A stretch of DNA of 64,000 bases from Bifidobacterium animalis subsp. animalis ATCC 25527 (GTDB taxonomy: Bacteria; Actinomycetota; Actinomycetes; Actinomycetales; Bifidobacteriaceae). A program made the translations under genes and the position numbers. How positions within the stretch are numbered: position 1 is the stretch's first letter; the number at the start of each line of letters is the position of its first letter. Of the stretch, positions 55,074-64,000 are shown in pieces. Under the pieces are notes generated by a model. That model had not been told where the DNA came from, ran no database searches, and saw only the letters and a program-made list of their open reading frames with translations. The stretch spans positions 1,178,001 to 1,242,000 of the forward strand of contig NC_017834.1 in NCBI RefSeq assembly GCF_000260715.1, given 5' to 3'.

Positions 55074-57680
55074 TCAGGCTTCGGCGAGCGCCTCCACCGG
55101 CGGCGTCTTCACTGCACGGCGTGCGGGGAACACGCTGGCGATGAGCGAGCAGACTATGGCGATGGCCAGGATGATCGCGTAGGTTCCCCAGTCGATCACG
55201 TAGACGACGTCGGCAATCGAACTCATCACGATGTAGATGCCGAGCCAGCCGAACAGCGTGCCGACGACCATGCCCACCACGCTCGTGACCAGCGAGATCA
55301 GCAGGGCCTCGATTGCAAGGGAGGCGCGGAGCTGACCGCGTGTCATGCCGATGGCGCGCAGCGTGGCCGATTCCCTGGTGCGTTCGATCACCGACAGGCT
55401 CAGCGTGTTCGCCACGCCGATGACGGCGATGACCACGGCCACGGCGAGCAATGCGACGAGCAGCATGAGCATCATGTTGACCATGCTCTCCCACTGGTTG
55501 CGTTCCGCCACCGGGCCTCCGACTGAAACGTTCGGGTAGACCTCAAGATCTTGCTCGATGGTCTCGAACACGTCCGATAGCGACATGTCGGCAGGCACGT
55601 TGAGTTTGATGAGCATCGCGTTGCCGTCCGCCTTGAACGTGCCGTTGTCGAACAGCGCCGTGTTCACGAAGGCGACCGCCTCGTTGTTCTGTGAGATGCG
55701 CTTGTAGTCGCGCTGGTCCACATGCAGCTCAACCGGATTGCCCGATGGAATGCCTTCTGTATTGGTTGGGTTCAGACGTACCGTGTTGTTTTCGAAGGTG
55801 AACGATGTTCCGGTTGCGTTGTTGACGAGCGGCATGATCGCATCATCGGCCCCGAATGCAGGCGCGGGATTGTCGACCGAGATGTTGAGCACCGACTGCA
55901 ATGCCGCGATGTTGGGCACGCCAATGACCGTCGTGGGCACTGCATGCCCCTGTTCGTCGGTGAATTCCGCGCTCGCGGTCTTCGCATACAGCAGAGAGCC
56001 GACGCCCCGTTCGCCTCTCACCTTGTTCGCGGCCTGCTGTGGGATGTTTGGGCCATAGGCCACGACGTCGACGCTGTAGCGGGTGTCGAGTGCCTGATTC
56101 ATCGTCGCTTTCGCTGCGGCGGCACCGGTGGCCAATGTGGAGATGAGCGTGACACCTATGAGCAGTGCCGTTCCCGTGGCGGCGATGCGTCGCGGATTCT
56201 TCTGGATGTTGGCATTGGCGAGCTTGGCGGCCGGCCCGAACATTGAGACAAACGCCCCCACGCCCTTCATGAGCCAAGGCAACCAGAACAGGGCCGTCAT
56301 GGCCAGGCCGATGAATGTGAGCATGCAGCCGGCGACGCCTGCGAGCAATGCGCTGGCGGAGATATCGCCGTCCTTGCTGTGGTTCATCGGGATGGCGATC
56401 AAGGCGAGCGCGACGCCGAGGGCCAGGAACAGGCAGCCGAAGACGGCGCGGCTCACACGGGCCCGATGCTGATTGGAGATCTCAAGGGGTCGCATGGCTT
56501 CCAACGGGGTCACGCTAGTGGCGGTGCGTGCGGCGCTCACAGATGCGAGTACCGTCATTGCAACACCGAAGAGCACGGGCAGCGCGATGACCTGCCAGCT
56601 CATATTCAGCGTCAGGCGCATGCCACCGAGAGACTGGTCCCGTGTGGCAATGGAGGCCAATGCCATGAGGCCGGTTCCCACGCCCACGCCGAGTACCGAG
56701 GATACGAGTCCGAGCATACCCGCCTCCTCAAGCACCGACACGTAGAGCTGGCGCTTGGTGGCACCGATGGTGCGCAGCAATGCCAGCGTACGGCGGCGCT
56801 GCGCCACGAGCACCTGGAACGTGTTCGCGATGACAAGCGCGGCGACCACCAGAGCGAGCACACCGAAGGCGAGCAGGAACTGCTTGGTCACGTCACCACC
56901 GTTGGAGCTGAGGGATTTGATGGCCTGCTCTTCCATATGCGCGCGATCCTGCAGCGTCAGCCCCGGCGAAAGCGCGGCCTTCACCTGCGCGACCACGGTG
57001 GATTCATGTGCCGGCTCGATGTACAGGTACGCAGCGGTCGCTGGTATCGCATCGAAGGAGGCGACATCCGAATAGGCGACCATAAGGTCGTTCGAGGCGA
57101 CGGAGGCACCGTTGTAATAGCCGTATACGTTGTTCGGATCGGTGGTGAGACCCGTGATCGTCGCCTGCACGTCCTGCGCATCGTCGCCATATTGCGCATG
57201 CGACGAGATGGTGTCTCCCACCTTGAGGTTCCACTGCTCGGCAAGCTTCCTCGGTATTGCAATCTGCCGGACACCATCGGGTTCGGGGGCGTTGCCCCCT
57301 ACGATTGAAACCGGGAGCAGCTTGGGGTCGGCACTCGTCGACAACGCCACCCCGCTGCCGTGTTGAGAGCCGGTATTCAGCATGACGCTGCGCGTGACAT
57401 CGGCACGGACGCCTTCCACTCCCCCGATGCCCGCTATGGTATTGAGCTTAAGACCACCAACCGTTGAGTCGTGTGCATCGTCGCCGAATTGCGCATCTGC
57501 CGTGACTGCATAGTTCGAGCCGCCGAACTGGCCGGTGGTCTGTTCGCGCAATGCGGCGTCGAAGGCGTTCGTGAACAGCAGCGTCGCGGCAATGAACGCC
57601 GTGCCGATGAGAATGGCGATACCCGCGGGAATCAGCATTCTCAGGTTCTTCTTCATCATCTTCATCGTGATTGACAACAT
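55074..57680 (-). CDS. FtsX-type ABC transporter permease
   Basis: The 868-residue product has the ten-helix layout of large FtsX/MacB-like permeases. There is one N-terminal helix (LIPAGIAILIGTAFIAATLLF) and a long extracytoplasmic domain. A bundle of three helices follows near residues 275-400 (FGVLALVVAALVIANTFQVLVAQRRRTLALLRTIGATKRQLY). A middle pair and a second extracytoplasmic domain come next, and the final three helices include ERTRESATLRAIGMTRGQLRASL. Such systems export lipids, peptides or drugs. With the ATPase gene 43 bases upstream it makes a full exporter. Confidence 0.92.
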   Translation of the reverse strand: MLSITMKMMKKNLRMLIPAGIAILIGTAFIAATLLFTNAFDAALREQTTGQFGGSNYAVTADAQFGDDAHDSTVGGLKLNTIAGIGGVEGVRADVTRSVMLNTGSQHGSGVALSTSADPKLLPVSIVGGNAPEPDGVRQIAIPRKLAEQWNLKVGDTISSHAQYGDDAQDVQATITGLTTDPNNVYGYYNGASVASNDLMVAYSDVASFDAIPATAAYLYIEPAHESTVVAQVKAALSPGLTLQDRAHMEEQAIKSLSSNGGDVTKQFLLAFGVLALVVAALVIANTFQVLVAQRRRTLALLRTIGATKRQLYVSVLEEAGMLGLVSSVLGVGVGTGLMALASIATRDQSLGGMRLTLNMSWQVIALPVLFGVAMTVLASVSAARTATSVTPLEAMRPLEISNQHRARVSRAVFGCLFLALGVALALIAIPMNHSKDGDISASALLAGVAGCMLTFIGLAMTALFWLPWLMKGVGAFVSMFGPAAKLANANIQKNPRRIAATGTALLIGVTLISTLATGAAAAKATMNQALDTRYSVDVVAYGPNIPQQAANKVRGERGVGSLLYAKTASAEFTDEQGHAVPTTVIGVPNIAALQSVLNISVDNPAPAFGADDAIMPLVNNATGTSFTFENNTVRLNPTNTEGIPSGNPVELHVDQRDYKRISQNNEAVAFVNTALFDNGTFKADGNAMLIKLNVPADMSLSDVFETIEQDLEVYPNVSVGGPVAERNQWESMVNMMLMLLVALLAVAVVIAVIGVANTLSLSVIERTRESATLRAIGMTRGQLRASLAIEALLISLVTSVVGMVVGTLFGWLGIYIVMSSIADVVYVIDWGTYAIILAIAIVCSLIASVFPARRAVKTPPVEALAEA

Positions 57681-57723
57681 GGTATTCCTTCGGATTCAGG
57701 ATCGTCTGTGCTCTTGGCCTGCA

Positions 57724-58662
57724 TTAGCGACGCTGCTGCGGCGGCTTCGGAGCCTGCATGAGGGTTCCCTGTGCCGGCTGATCGCCGATGCCTGCCGGAT
57801 TGTTCCGGGGCTGCTGCGCAATGGGTGGATTCTGGTTTGCCGGCATCGTCTGAACTGCGGAGCGCCCAGCGGTCTTCGTGGAACGTTCGCGCTCCTTCAT
57901 GAGCAGATCACTCATCTGCGCCGGTTGCGGGTCGGAGACGTCGGCGATGATGTGTCCGTCGGAGAATACGATGGCACGGTCTGCATAGGAGGCGGCCACC
58001 GGATCATGCGTGACCATGATGATCGTCTGCCCCAATTCCCGTACCGAGGCCTTGAGGAAGCCAAGCACCTCGGCGCTTGAAGCGGAGTCGAGGGCACCGG
58101 TGGGTTCGTCTGCGAACACGAGCGACGGCTTGGTGATGAGGGCGCGTGCGATGGCCACACGCTGCTGCTGACCTCCAGACAGTTCGTTCGGACGGTGGCC
58201 CAGACGTTCACGCAGTCCAAGTGTGTCCGCCAGACGGTCGAACCATGCACGATCCACCTTCTTGCCCGCCAAAGTCAGGGGCATCACGATGTTCTGCTCG
58301 GCCGTGAACATCGGCAGCAGGTTGAAGCTTTGGAAGATGAAACCGATGTAGTTGCGGCGCAGCAGCGTGAGCTGCTTGTCGTTGAGCTTCGTCAGGTCGC
58401 GCCCCTGGAACACGACGCTGCCGCTGTTGGCCGAGTCCAGACCGCTCATCACATGCATCAGCGTCGATTTTCCGGATCCGGACGGTCCCATAATCGCCGT
58501 AAACCGGCCCTGCTCGAACTGCACGTTGACATCTTTCAACGCATGCACCAGGCTTTCACCCGTGCCATAGTCCTTCACCAGATCGATGGTCTCGATCGCC
58601 ACCGGCGTATGGGTCGGCTGGTGAATCTGGTCAACCATGTTCTGCAACGCGGAATTCGACAT
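57724..58662 (-). CDS. ABC transporter ATP-binding protein of the FtsX/MacB-type exporter
   Basis: The 312-residue product has Walker A GPSGSGKST, the Q-loop IFQSFNLLP, the signature LSGGQQQRVAIARAL, Walker B VFADEPTGALD and the switch IIMVTHDPVAASY, as in LolD/MacB/YknY. A Pro/Gln/Asn-rich tail of about 60 residues follows, which is unusual and probably disordered. The ATG at 58662 follows GAAGGAGAGAAC. It lies upstream of and partners the permease. Confidence 0.93.
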   Translation of the reverse strand: MSNSALQNMVDQIHQPTHTPVAIETIDLVKDYGTGESLVHALKDVNVQFEQGRFTAIMGPSGSGKSTLMHVMSGLDSANSGSVVFQGRDLTKLNDKQLTLLRRNYIGFIFQSFNLLPMFTAEQNIVMPLTLAGKKVDRAWFDRLADTLGLRERLGHRPNELSGGQQQRVAIARALITKPSLVFADEPTGALDSASSAEVLGFLKASVRELGQTIIMVTHDPVAASYADRAIVFSDGHIIADVSDPQPAQMSDLLMKERERSTKTAGRSAVQTMPANQNPPIAQQPRNNPAGIGDQPAQGTLMQAPKPPQQRR

Positions 58663-58774
58663 GTTCTCTCCTTCTTGGGGCCTTCGCCATTTCAATCACG
58701 TGCTCTGACGTGCATATCTGCGAATAATATGCCCTACAACCATGCCGACCCATCACCCGCAAGGGTGAAAAACA

Positions 58775-58806
58775 TTCGGGGCTCATCCTTGAGGATGAGC
58801 CCCGAA
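58775..58806 (-). terminator. Intrinsic terminator of the ECF transporter operon
   Basis: The perfect 15-bp stem TTCGGGGCTCATCCT/AGGATGAGCCCCGAA with a 2-base loop is followed on the minus strand by TGTTTTTC. It ends the ecfA-ecfT transcript. Confidence 0.88.
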
Positions 58807-58824
58807 CACAACATCGTGGTGAAT

Positions 58825-59628
58825 TCACCACCCGAATACGACCATCATCACAATTACGGCAGCGATGTACACCAGCACCAGTATCAGCAGCATCCAATCA
58901 AACAGACGCATATGCGCCGGATGCAGATATGTGCGTTTGGCACCCATACGGTCTATATGCGCACCATGAGCCAAAGCTGTGATGCTGCGGGCGCGGTTCA
59001 GGTGGCTCATATGGGCTGGTGCCGCAATGATCGCACGAACATGAGCGCTGCACCATGCGGCCGTGCGGGTGAGGGGATTGTGCCTGCCAATGCGCGCATA
59101 CCGTCCACGAATGTGTTGGGTGAGCACCAGGTCATGCACGGTGGCCGCATAGGTCGGCAGCCACTGGATCGCATCCGTCACGGCGGCCCCTGCCGTGTAT
59201 GGCAATCCCAATCCTGCCAGACCACTGATCCAGGCGGCACGCGAAGTGGTGAACAACACGGTGAACACGGCGAACACGATATCTGCGATACGGAGCGCCA
59301 CCACCGCGCATAGATCCATGGTGCCGGAGGTGACCAGCCAGCTTCCCCACTGCCACAAGGTCCAGCCGGGCAGATGCACGGTGAGGAGCATGATGCAGAA
59401 CACAATGACGATCACCGGCAGGAAGAATGACCACACCTTGAGCGTCTTGCGTGCAGATATGCGGGTGGACAGCAGGAACAGATGCTCCACGAGGAGCATG
59501 GCCGTCAGGAATACCCAGTTCCCCCAAATCGAACACATGACGATAACGGCGATCATGGTGAACAGCTTCACACGTACATCCACTCGGTTGAGCCAACCAT
59601 CAACCGGGACATAGAACTGCGAACGCAT
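58825..59628 (-). CDS. ecfT: ECF transporter transmembrane component (T)
   Basis: The 267-residue product has about five membrane helices and the T-component start LNRVDVRVKLFTMIAVIVM, with a basic coupling region that contains HIRGRYARIGRH (an A-x-RGR-like motif). EcfT links a substrate-binding S protein to the ATPases. The start overlaps the ATPase stop by one base (TGATG), so translation is coupled. No S component is nearby, so the substrate cannot be inferred. S proteins elsewhere in the genome are probably shared (group II). Confidence 0.87.
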   Translation of the reverse strand: MRSQFYVPVDGWLNRVDVRVKLFTMIAVIVMCSIWGNWVFLTAMLLVEHLFLLSTRISARKTLKVWSFFLPVIVIVFCIMLLTVHLPGWTLWQWGSWLVTSGTMDLCAVVALRIADIVFAVFTVLFTTSRAAWISGLAGLGLPYTAGAAVTDAIQWLPTYAATVHDLVLTQHIRGRYARIGRHNPLTRTAAWCSAHVRAIIAAPAHMSHLNRARSITALAHGAHIDRMGAKRTYLHPAHMRLFDWMLLILVLVYIAAVIVMMVVFGW

Positions 59629-61184
59629 CAGACTCTCCCCTCCTGATCATGGTACAATGAGCGCAACTGCGTGGAATGCAGAGGGCCAAAGTCCACTATG
59701 CGCCCTTCCTCCATACGCAGGGCATGGGTGCAGTAGCGTTCCACGAGATCATCGTCATTGCTTGCCATGATCACGGTGATGCCTTGCTTGTTGAGGTCCC
59801 GCACTAAGGTCATGAACTTCGTTTTGAGCCGATAATCCAACCCGGACACCGGTTCATCAAGCACAAGTATGGGTGCCTGCGTGGCCAATGTGGAGGCCAG
59901 TGCCACGAGTCTGGTCTGCCCGGTGCTCAACCGAATGGGATCGGCATCTTCAATGTCGAACAGGTCAAATGCCCGGATGAGCGCATTGACACGCTCGTTC
60001 ACCTCTTGGGCTGGCACGCCCAGGGCACGCGGGGCGAATTCGATTTCCTTGCGCACGTTGCGCGTCAGCATCATATGCAACGGGTCCTGATCGAGATAGG
60101 CCACTTCACGGGCCATGCGGCGCACCCGGCACTCGGCGGTGTCGTTCTCGTCCACAATCACATGGCCGCGCGAGGGCAGAATCTGAGAATTCATCATCGA
60201 CAGCAAGGTCGTCTTGCCGGATCCGTTCGGGCCCACGACGCCCACGAATGAGCCGCGGGGGATCCGCAAGTTCACGTCGCGCAATTGGGGGGCATCGCTG
60301 TTCTCGCTGTGCGGATGGAGGTAGTACACATGATCGAAGATGATGATCGGATCGGTCACGTCCTGCGGCTCAAGACGGGCGATTGTCAACGGCGTGTGGT
60401 CGTCGCGAGATCTGCTCACGCCCACCGATTCCAGCAACGACGCCTCGCGGAGGAACACTTCGCGTGTGGTGCGGCGGATCACCTCGCCGCCCACCATCAC
60501 CAACACCGAATCGGCATGCTCCCGCAGCCAACGAGTGTCGAGGTCGATCATCACCACCGACGTGTGGTTGCGCTTCATAAGGTCGTCCAGAATGGCATAG
60601 AGATCCTGTGCGCCGTCTTCGTCGAGTACCGCCAGCACCTCATCGAGAATGAGCACCTCGGGCTCTGCTGCGATGGCCGAGCCTATGGCGACGCGCATCA
60701 TCTCGCCTTCGGAGAGCGTACGCGGATCGCGGTGCCGGAGTCCCTCTATATGCAGTCGGTCAAGCACCTCATCGACACGGGAGCGTATTTCGTCCGGCGC
60801 CACACCCCTATTCTCCAAGGGGAATGCGATCTCGTTCTCCACCTCGTTGGTGACGAACAAATCCACCGGGTTCTGGGGCACATACCCCACCTTGGCGGAG
60901 ATATTAGAGACGCTCGTGCTTTTCACGTTCATGCCAGCCACCCTGATGAAACCGGTGAGCGTGCCGTCGAGAATATGAGGGATGATACCGGTGAGGGCCT
61001 GCGCCAATGTGGACTTGCCCGAACCGGTCGGCCCTACTATCCCGGCCAGGGTTCCCTCCGCCACATAACAACTCACATCATGCAGTGCCCCTCTTGACGT
61101 GCCGTGCGCCGAGGAGGGCGCATACTGCCAACCCAGGTTCATCACGGTGATTACATCGGTCACAATCGGCTCCATCAATCTCAC
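59628..61184 (-). CDS. ecfA: ECF transporter double ATPase (tandem A components)
   Basis: The 518-residue product is two ABC ATPases fused in one chain. The first has GPTGSGKSTLAQ, the signature TLSEGEMMRVAIGSA and VLILDEVLA. The second has GPNGSGKTTLLS, RLSTGQTRLVALAS and ILVLDEPVSG. Both ATP sites look complete. Tandem A subunits are usual in actinobacterial ECF systems. The frame starts with GTG at 61184; ATG at 61175 is equally possible and neither has a strong ribosome site. It shares an operon with ecfT. Confidence 0.9.
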   Translation of the reverse strand: MRLMEPIVTDVITVMNLGWQYAPSSAHGTSRGALHDVSCYVAEGTLAGIVGPTGSGKSTLAQALTGIIPHILDGTLTGFIRVAGMNVKSTSVSNISAKVGYVPQNPVDLFVTNEVENEIAFPLENRGVAPDEIRSRVDEVLDRLHIEGLRHRDPRTLSEGEMMRVAIGSAIAAEPEVLILDEVLAVLDEDGAQDLYAILDDLMKRNHTSVVMIDLDTRWLREHADSVLVMVGGEVIRRTTREVFLREASLLESVGVSRSRDDHTPLTIARLEPQDVTDPIIIFDHVYYLHPHSENSDAPQLRDVNLRIPRGSFVGVVGPNGSGKTTLLSMMNSQILPSRGHVIVDENDTAECRVRRMAREVAYLDQDPLHMMLTRNVRKEIEFAPRALGVPAQEVNERVNALIRAFDLFDIEDADPIRLSTGQTRLVALASTLATQAPILVLDEPVSGLDYRLKTKFMTLVRDLNKQGITVIMASNDDDLVERYCTHALRMEEGRIVDFGPLHSTQLRSLYHDQEGRV

Positions 61185-61284
61185 AACAAGTGCGCTTGGC
61201 TGGGTGAACTTCTACCCTACGTTCATACGTAACCGTAAGCATACTATGTCATCTCGTTGATATCTTGCATCGTTCGAGCCGACC

Positions 61285-61368
61285 CGTCCATGGGCAAACG
61301 AATCGCGCCCATGGACGGCGGCACCGACAAACGGGAAATCCCGCATGCCCACGCATGCGGGATTTCCC
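61285..61368 (-). terminator. Two consecutive hairpins downstream of metY
   Basis: A perfect 16-bp stem (61333-61348 with 61353-61368, 4-base loop) is followed by an 11-bp stem (CGTCCATGGGC/GCCCATGGACG, 61285-61317). They lie in order after metY on the minus strand. A short GTTTGTC follows the first stem. Confidence 0.75.
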
Positions 61369-61411
61369 CAGGAAAGCTGTTGACCATATGCATGGCATAC
61401 GTCATACATGC

Positions 61412-62734
61412 TCAATCGGCGAAGCCGGAGGCGCGCACCGCCTCGAATCCGCCTTTCAGATCGTCGATGATGTCGTCGATGTACTCGGTGCCGATCGACA
61501 GACGGATTGTTCCCTGATGTATGCCCTGATCCTCCAACTCAGCCTCGGACTCCTGAGAATGCGTCGTGGAAGCCGGGTGAATCACCAGGCTCTTCGCGTC
61601 GGCAACATTGGCCAGCAGCGAGAACAGATGCAGGTTGTCAATGAATACCCGGGCTGCATCCTTGCCGCCCCGAATGTCGAAAGTGAAGATGGATCCGGCG
61701 CCATTCGGGAAGTATTTCTCGTACAGGTCGTGGTCAGGGCGTCCCTCGATCGATGGATGGGAGATCGACTCGACTTCGGGCACGGTTTTGAGGTAATCGA
61801 TCACTTTGAGCGCATTCTCCACATGGCGCTCGACGCGCAGTGACAGCGTCTCGGTGCCCTGCAGCAGCAGGAAGGCCGAGAACGGCGAGAGCGTGGCACC
61901 CGTGTCGCGCAGCAGGACCGCGCGGATGCGGGTCACGAATGAAACCGGCCCGAGCGCCTCATAGAAGTTGAGGCCATGATATGAGGGATCCGGCTCGGTG
62001 AGCGTCGGGAATTTGCCTGGCACCGCATCCCACTTGAAATCGCCTCCCTCGATGATCACGCCGCCGAGCGTGGTGCCGTGGCCACCTATGAATTTCGTGG
62101 CGGATTCCACTACGATGTCCGCACCATGTTCGAGGGGGCGGAACAGATATGGTGTGGCGAAGGTGTTGTCTACAATCACCGGCAAGTGGTGCCGGTGTGC
62201 GATCTCGGTGATTGCGTCAAAATCGGGCAGGTCGGCGTTCGGATTGCCGAAGGTCTCGAAATAGACGAGTTTCGTGTTGTCTGCGATCGCCTCCTCGAAT
62301 GCGTGGGAATCGTTGGCGTCGACGAAGGTGGTGGTGATGCCGTCGCGTGGCAAGGTGTGGCGCAGCAGATTGAACGTGCCCCCGTATATGTTCTTGGCAG
62401 CCACGATATGGTCACCGGCCTGCGTGATGTTACGCACGGCGTACTCCACGGCCGCAGCACCCGAGGCGACCGCCAATCCCGCGGTGCCCCCCTCGAGCGC
62501 TGCGATGCGGTCTTCGAACACCCCTTGTGTCGTATTGGTCAATCGCCCGTAGATGTTGCCCGGGTCGGCCAGACCGAATCGGGCCTCGGCGTGGTCGAAA
62601 TCGTGGAATACATAGCTGGTCGTCTGGTAGATCGGCACTGCACGGGCGTCGCTGGCCGGGTCTGCGCTCTCCTGGCCGACATGCAGCTGCAGTGTCTCGA
62701 AATGGTATGGTGTGTGGGTTTCCTGTGCGCTCAT
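61412..62734 (-). CDS. metY: O-acetylhomoserine sulfhydrylase (MetY), PLP-dependent
   Basis: MetY joins O-acetylhomoserine and sulfide to homocysteine in methionine synthesis. The 440-residue product has the Cys/Met-metabolism fold with [38 protein letters not shown] and the PLP lysine in [15 protein letters not shown]. The long insert after it, [21 protein letters not shown], is typical of MetY and not of MetB. The start at 62734 follows AAGGAACACC. The PLP cofactor kinase gene is divergent from it. Confidence 0.93.
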   Translation of the reverse strand: MSAQETHTPYHFETLQLHVGQESADPASDARAVPIYQTTSYVFHDFDHAEARFGLADPGNIYGRLTNTTQGVFEDRIAALEGGTAGLAVASGAAAVEYAVRNITQAGDHIVAAKNIYGGTFNLLRHTLPRDGITTTFVDANDSHAFEEAIADNTKLVYFETFGNPNADLPDFDAITEIAHRHHLPVIVDNTFATPYLFRPLEHGADIVVESATKFIGGHGTTLGGVIIEGGDFKWDAVPGKFPTLTEPDPSYHGLNFYEALGPVSFVTRIRAVLLRDTGATLSPFSAFLLLQGTETLSLRVERHVENALKVIDYLKTVPEVESISHPSIEGRPDHDLYEKYFPNGAGSIFTFDIRGGKDAARVFIDNLHLFSLLANVADAKSLVIHPASTTHSQESEAELEDQGIHQGTIRLSIGTEYIDDIIDDLKGGFEAVRASGFAD

Positions 62735-63040
62735 GGTGTTCCTTACGCTCATACACGTTGCCGTGCGTCGTTTTCGTCTGGCGACCCTCGGGTCTGGGCA
62801 GCAGATTAGAGAACTCGCACAGCACAATGCAAGCCAGACGTTATCGCGATTGGTTATACCCGTTTATCAATCGGCGCTTGCGCACCTGAACATGAGATCC
62901 GTCAGCCCCCACGAGACGGAGGCGACACGCCGAGACCCCTGTGGTGTACCACCTCATCCATGTAACACGGCAGGAATGCGCTTGGCATATCGTTCACCTA
63001 TTGTATGAGGCATATATGGTCGATGACTGCAAGGAGCAAT
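62735..63040. other. 306-base intergenic region between metY and pyridoxal kinase gene
   Basis: No gene is seen. Read on the minus strand it carries two near-direct repeats, GATAAACG and GATAACG, separated by 16 bases and placed about 130 bases before metY. It also has short hairpins near the metY end. No known S-box or other riboswitch consensus was recognised. Length fits two divergent promoters and perhaps a leader. Confidence 0.45.
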
Positions 63041-63910
63041 ATGCCAGAAGTGCTTTACGAACGCAATCGCGAATATATTCCACGCATCGCAGCGGTGCAT
63101 GACATGTGCGGGTACGGCAAATGCTCGCTCACCGCCGCCATCCCGATCCTCTCGGCTGCCGGCTGCGATGTCTGCCCGGTGCCGACCGCTCTGTTCTCGG
63201 CACATACTCGCTACAAGGTGTTCACCATGGAAGACACCACCGACATGCTGGGCGGATACCTCGACGCCTGGCAGCAGGAGGGCGTTGAGCTCGATGGCGT
63301 CTACTCCGGATTCCTAGGCTCCCCCGATCAGGTGGCGATCATTCAGCGACTGTATCGCGAGTACCCCAAGTCGCTGCGTTTCGTCGACCCGGTGATGGGC
63401 GATGCCGGCGAGATGTATGCCACGTACACGGCACAGCTTTGTGAGGCGATGGGCGCGCTCGTCGATGGCGCGGACCTGCTCATGCCGAACCTGACCGAAT
63501 CCTCCATTCTCACCGGCACCGAGTACCCCGGACAGGACATCACGAACGAGCAGGTCAGGCAGATCATTGGCAATCTGTTCGATATGGGCGCCAAGAACGT
63601 CGTGCTCAAGGGCATCGACCACAATGACGGCCGAATTCGCAACTTCGTGGCCAACGCCAAGGAGGGCGTGGACCGGATGACCGAATGCGTGCATGAGAAA
63701 CTGCCCTACATGTGCCATGGCACCGGCGACGCGTTCGCCTCCGCCATGATCGGCGGCGTGATGGCCGGACTCGACCTTGCAGCGGCAGCCAGACTTGCCG
63801 GCGAATTCGTGCACAACGCGATGGTCCAGACGAAGTTCCAACCCGGCTATCAGGATCGTGGCGTGAGTTTCGAACTGAGCCTGGGAGATTTGACCAGCCT
63901 CGTGGATTGA
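63041..63910 (+). CDS. Pyridoxal/pyridoxamine kinase
   Basis: The 289-residue product is a ribokinase-type vitamin B6 kinase of the PdxK/PdxY family. Motifs are VHDMCGYGKCSLTAAIPILSAAG, VPTALFSAHTRYK, the FVDPVMGDAGEMYATYT segment and the catalytic GTGDAFASAMIGG with its Asp base. It phosphorylates pyridoxal or pyridoxamine towards PLP. The ATG at 63041 follows AAGGAG; the frame from 63005 is not needed. Divergent to PLP-dependent metY. Confidence 0.9.
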   Translation: MPEVLYERNREYIPRIAAVHDMCGYGKCSLTAAIPILSAAGCDVCPVPTALFSAHTRYKVFTMEDTTDMLGGYLDAWQQEGVELDGVYSGFLGSPDQVAIIQRLYREYPKSLRFVDPVMGDAGEMYATYTAQLCEAMGALVDGADLLMPNLTESSILTGTEYPGQDITNEQVRQIIGNLFDMGAKNVVLKGIDHNDGRIRNFVANAKEGVDRMTECVHEKLPYMCHGTGDAFASAMIGGVMAGLDLAAAARLAGEFVHNAMVQTKFQPGYQDRGVSFELSLGDLTSLVD

Positions 63911-63928
63911 GCAGGTCGTGGATCTGAT

Positions 63929-63962
63929 GCATTCGCCCCGCATGAAAATGCAGGGCGAATGC
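63929..63962 (+). terminator. Hairpin after the pyridoxal kinase gene
   Basis: GCATTCGCCC pairs perfectly with GGGCGAATGC, with an inner CAT/ATG pair around GAAA. Confidence 0.75.
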
Positions 63963-64000
63963 GTATTCCAATGCCGACACGCACAATGGACATCCCGAAT

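Noticed and set aside
62735..63040. A SAM-responsive riboswitch before metY
   Set aside because: I looked for S-box and actinobacterial SAM-type consensus on the minus strand and found none that fits.

Overview
The window is a gene-dense, high-GC chromosomal segment of an actinobacterium, almost certainly Bifidobacterium. The evidence is the gene content: zwf-opcA-pgl next to gnd, a UPF0182 membrane protein, DUF501 beside an FtsB-like protein and enolase, a MarR/ABC-exporter remnant, and GTG starts with GGAGG-type ribosome sites. The species cannot be fixed from the sequence. It looks like core genome: no insertion sequence, prophage or CRISPR array is visible, and one tRNA (Leu, UAA) is present.

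Layout. 1-5.6 kb, minus strand: truncated L-serine dehydratase, a small membrane protein, tRNA-Leu, Ppx/GppA phosphatase, DUF501, FtsB-like protein and enolase. 5.7-8.9 kb, plus strand: a TPP riboswitch controlling a three-gene ABC importer, probably for a thiamine pyrimidine precursor. 8.9-17 kb, minus: mfd-pth, a GNAT acetyltransferase and a UPF0182 protein. 17.2-21.3 kb: a NagZ-like GH3 protein, then CstA-YbdD. 21.4-24 kb: a gutted ABC exporter, a lone AAA ATPase, a MarR regulator and a deoxyribosyltransferase-like protein. 24.2-28.5 kb: aspartase and feoABC. 28.7-33.6 kb: the oxidative pentose-phosphate genes zwf-opcA-pgl facing gnd. 33.7-40.7 kb: an S51 peptidase, BrnQ, a copper ATPase fused to cupredoxin and YHS domains with msrAB, and an SDR. 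41-48 kb: a DEAD-box helicase, YeiH-like and uracil permeases, an esterase, a small CGCNC protein and a cupin. 48-58.7 kb: ychF, proC, proline iminopeptidase, a double-module sensor kinase with its regulator, and an FtsX-type ABC system. 58.8-64 kb: ECF transporter T and A parts, metY and a pyridoxal kinase.

The most unusual signal is a family of five long intergenic hairpins (7880-8003, 8778-8907, 17088-17198, 40727-40812, 40846-40935). Each has near-perfect outer arms of 27-39 bp whose sequence is different in every copy. All share a conserved asymmetric core (TCGTC near the 5' side, TCCTC at the 3' side) around a small inner hairpin whose sequence changes while pairing is kept. Four of the five lie just downstream of a gene, in that gene's orientation. 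They lack U-tracts, so they are not ordinary intrinsic terminators. I do not recognise them as a named family.

Other points of interest: a TPP aptamer whose closing stem touches the start codon and contains the ribosome-binding site; a histidine kinase with a second module that has lost its His and ATPase domain; a GH3 protein lacking the usual Asp-His dyad; and several unusually long perfect palindromes between genes.
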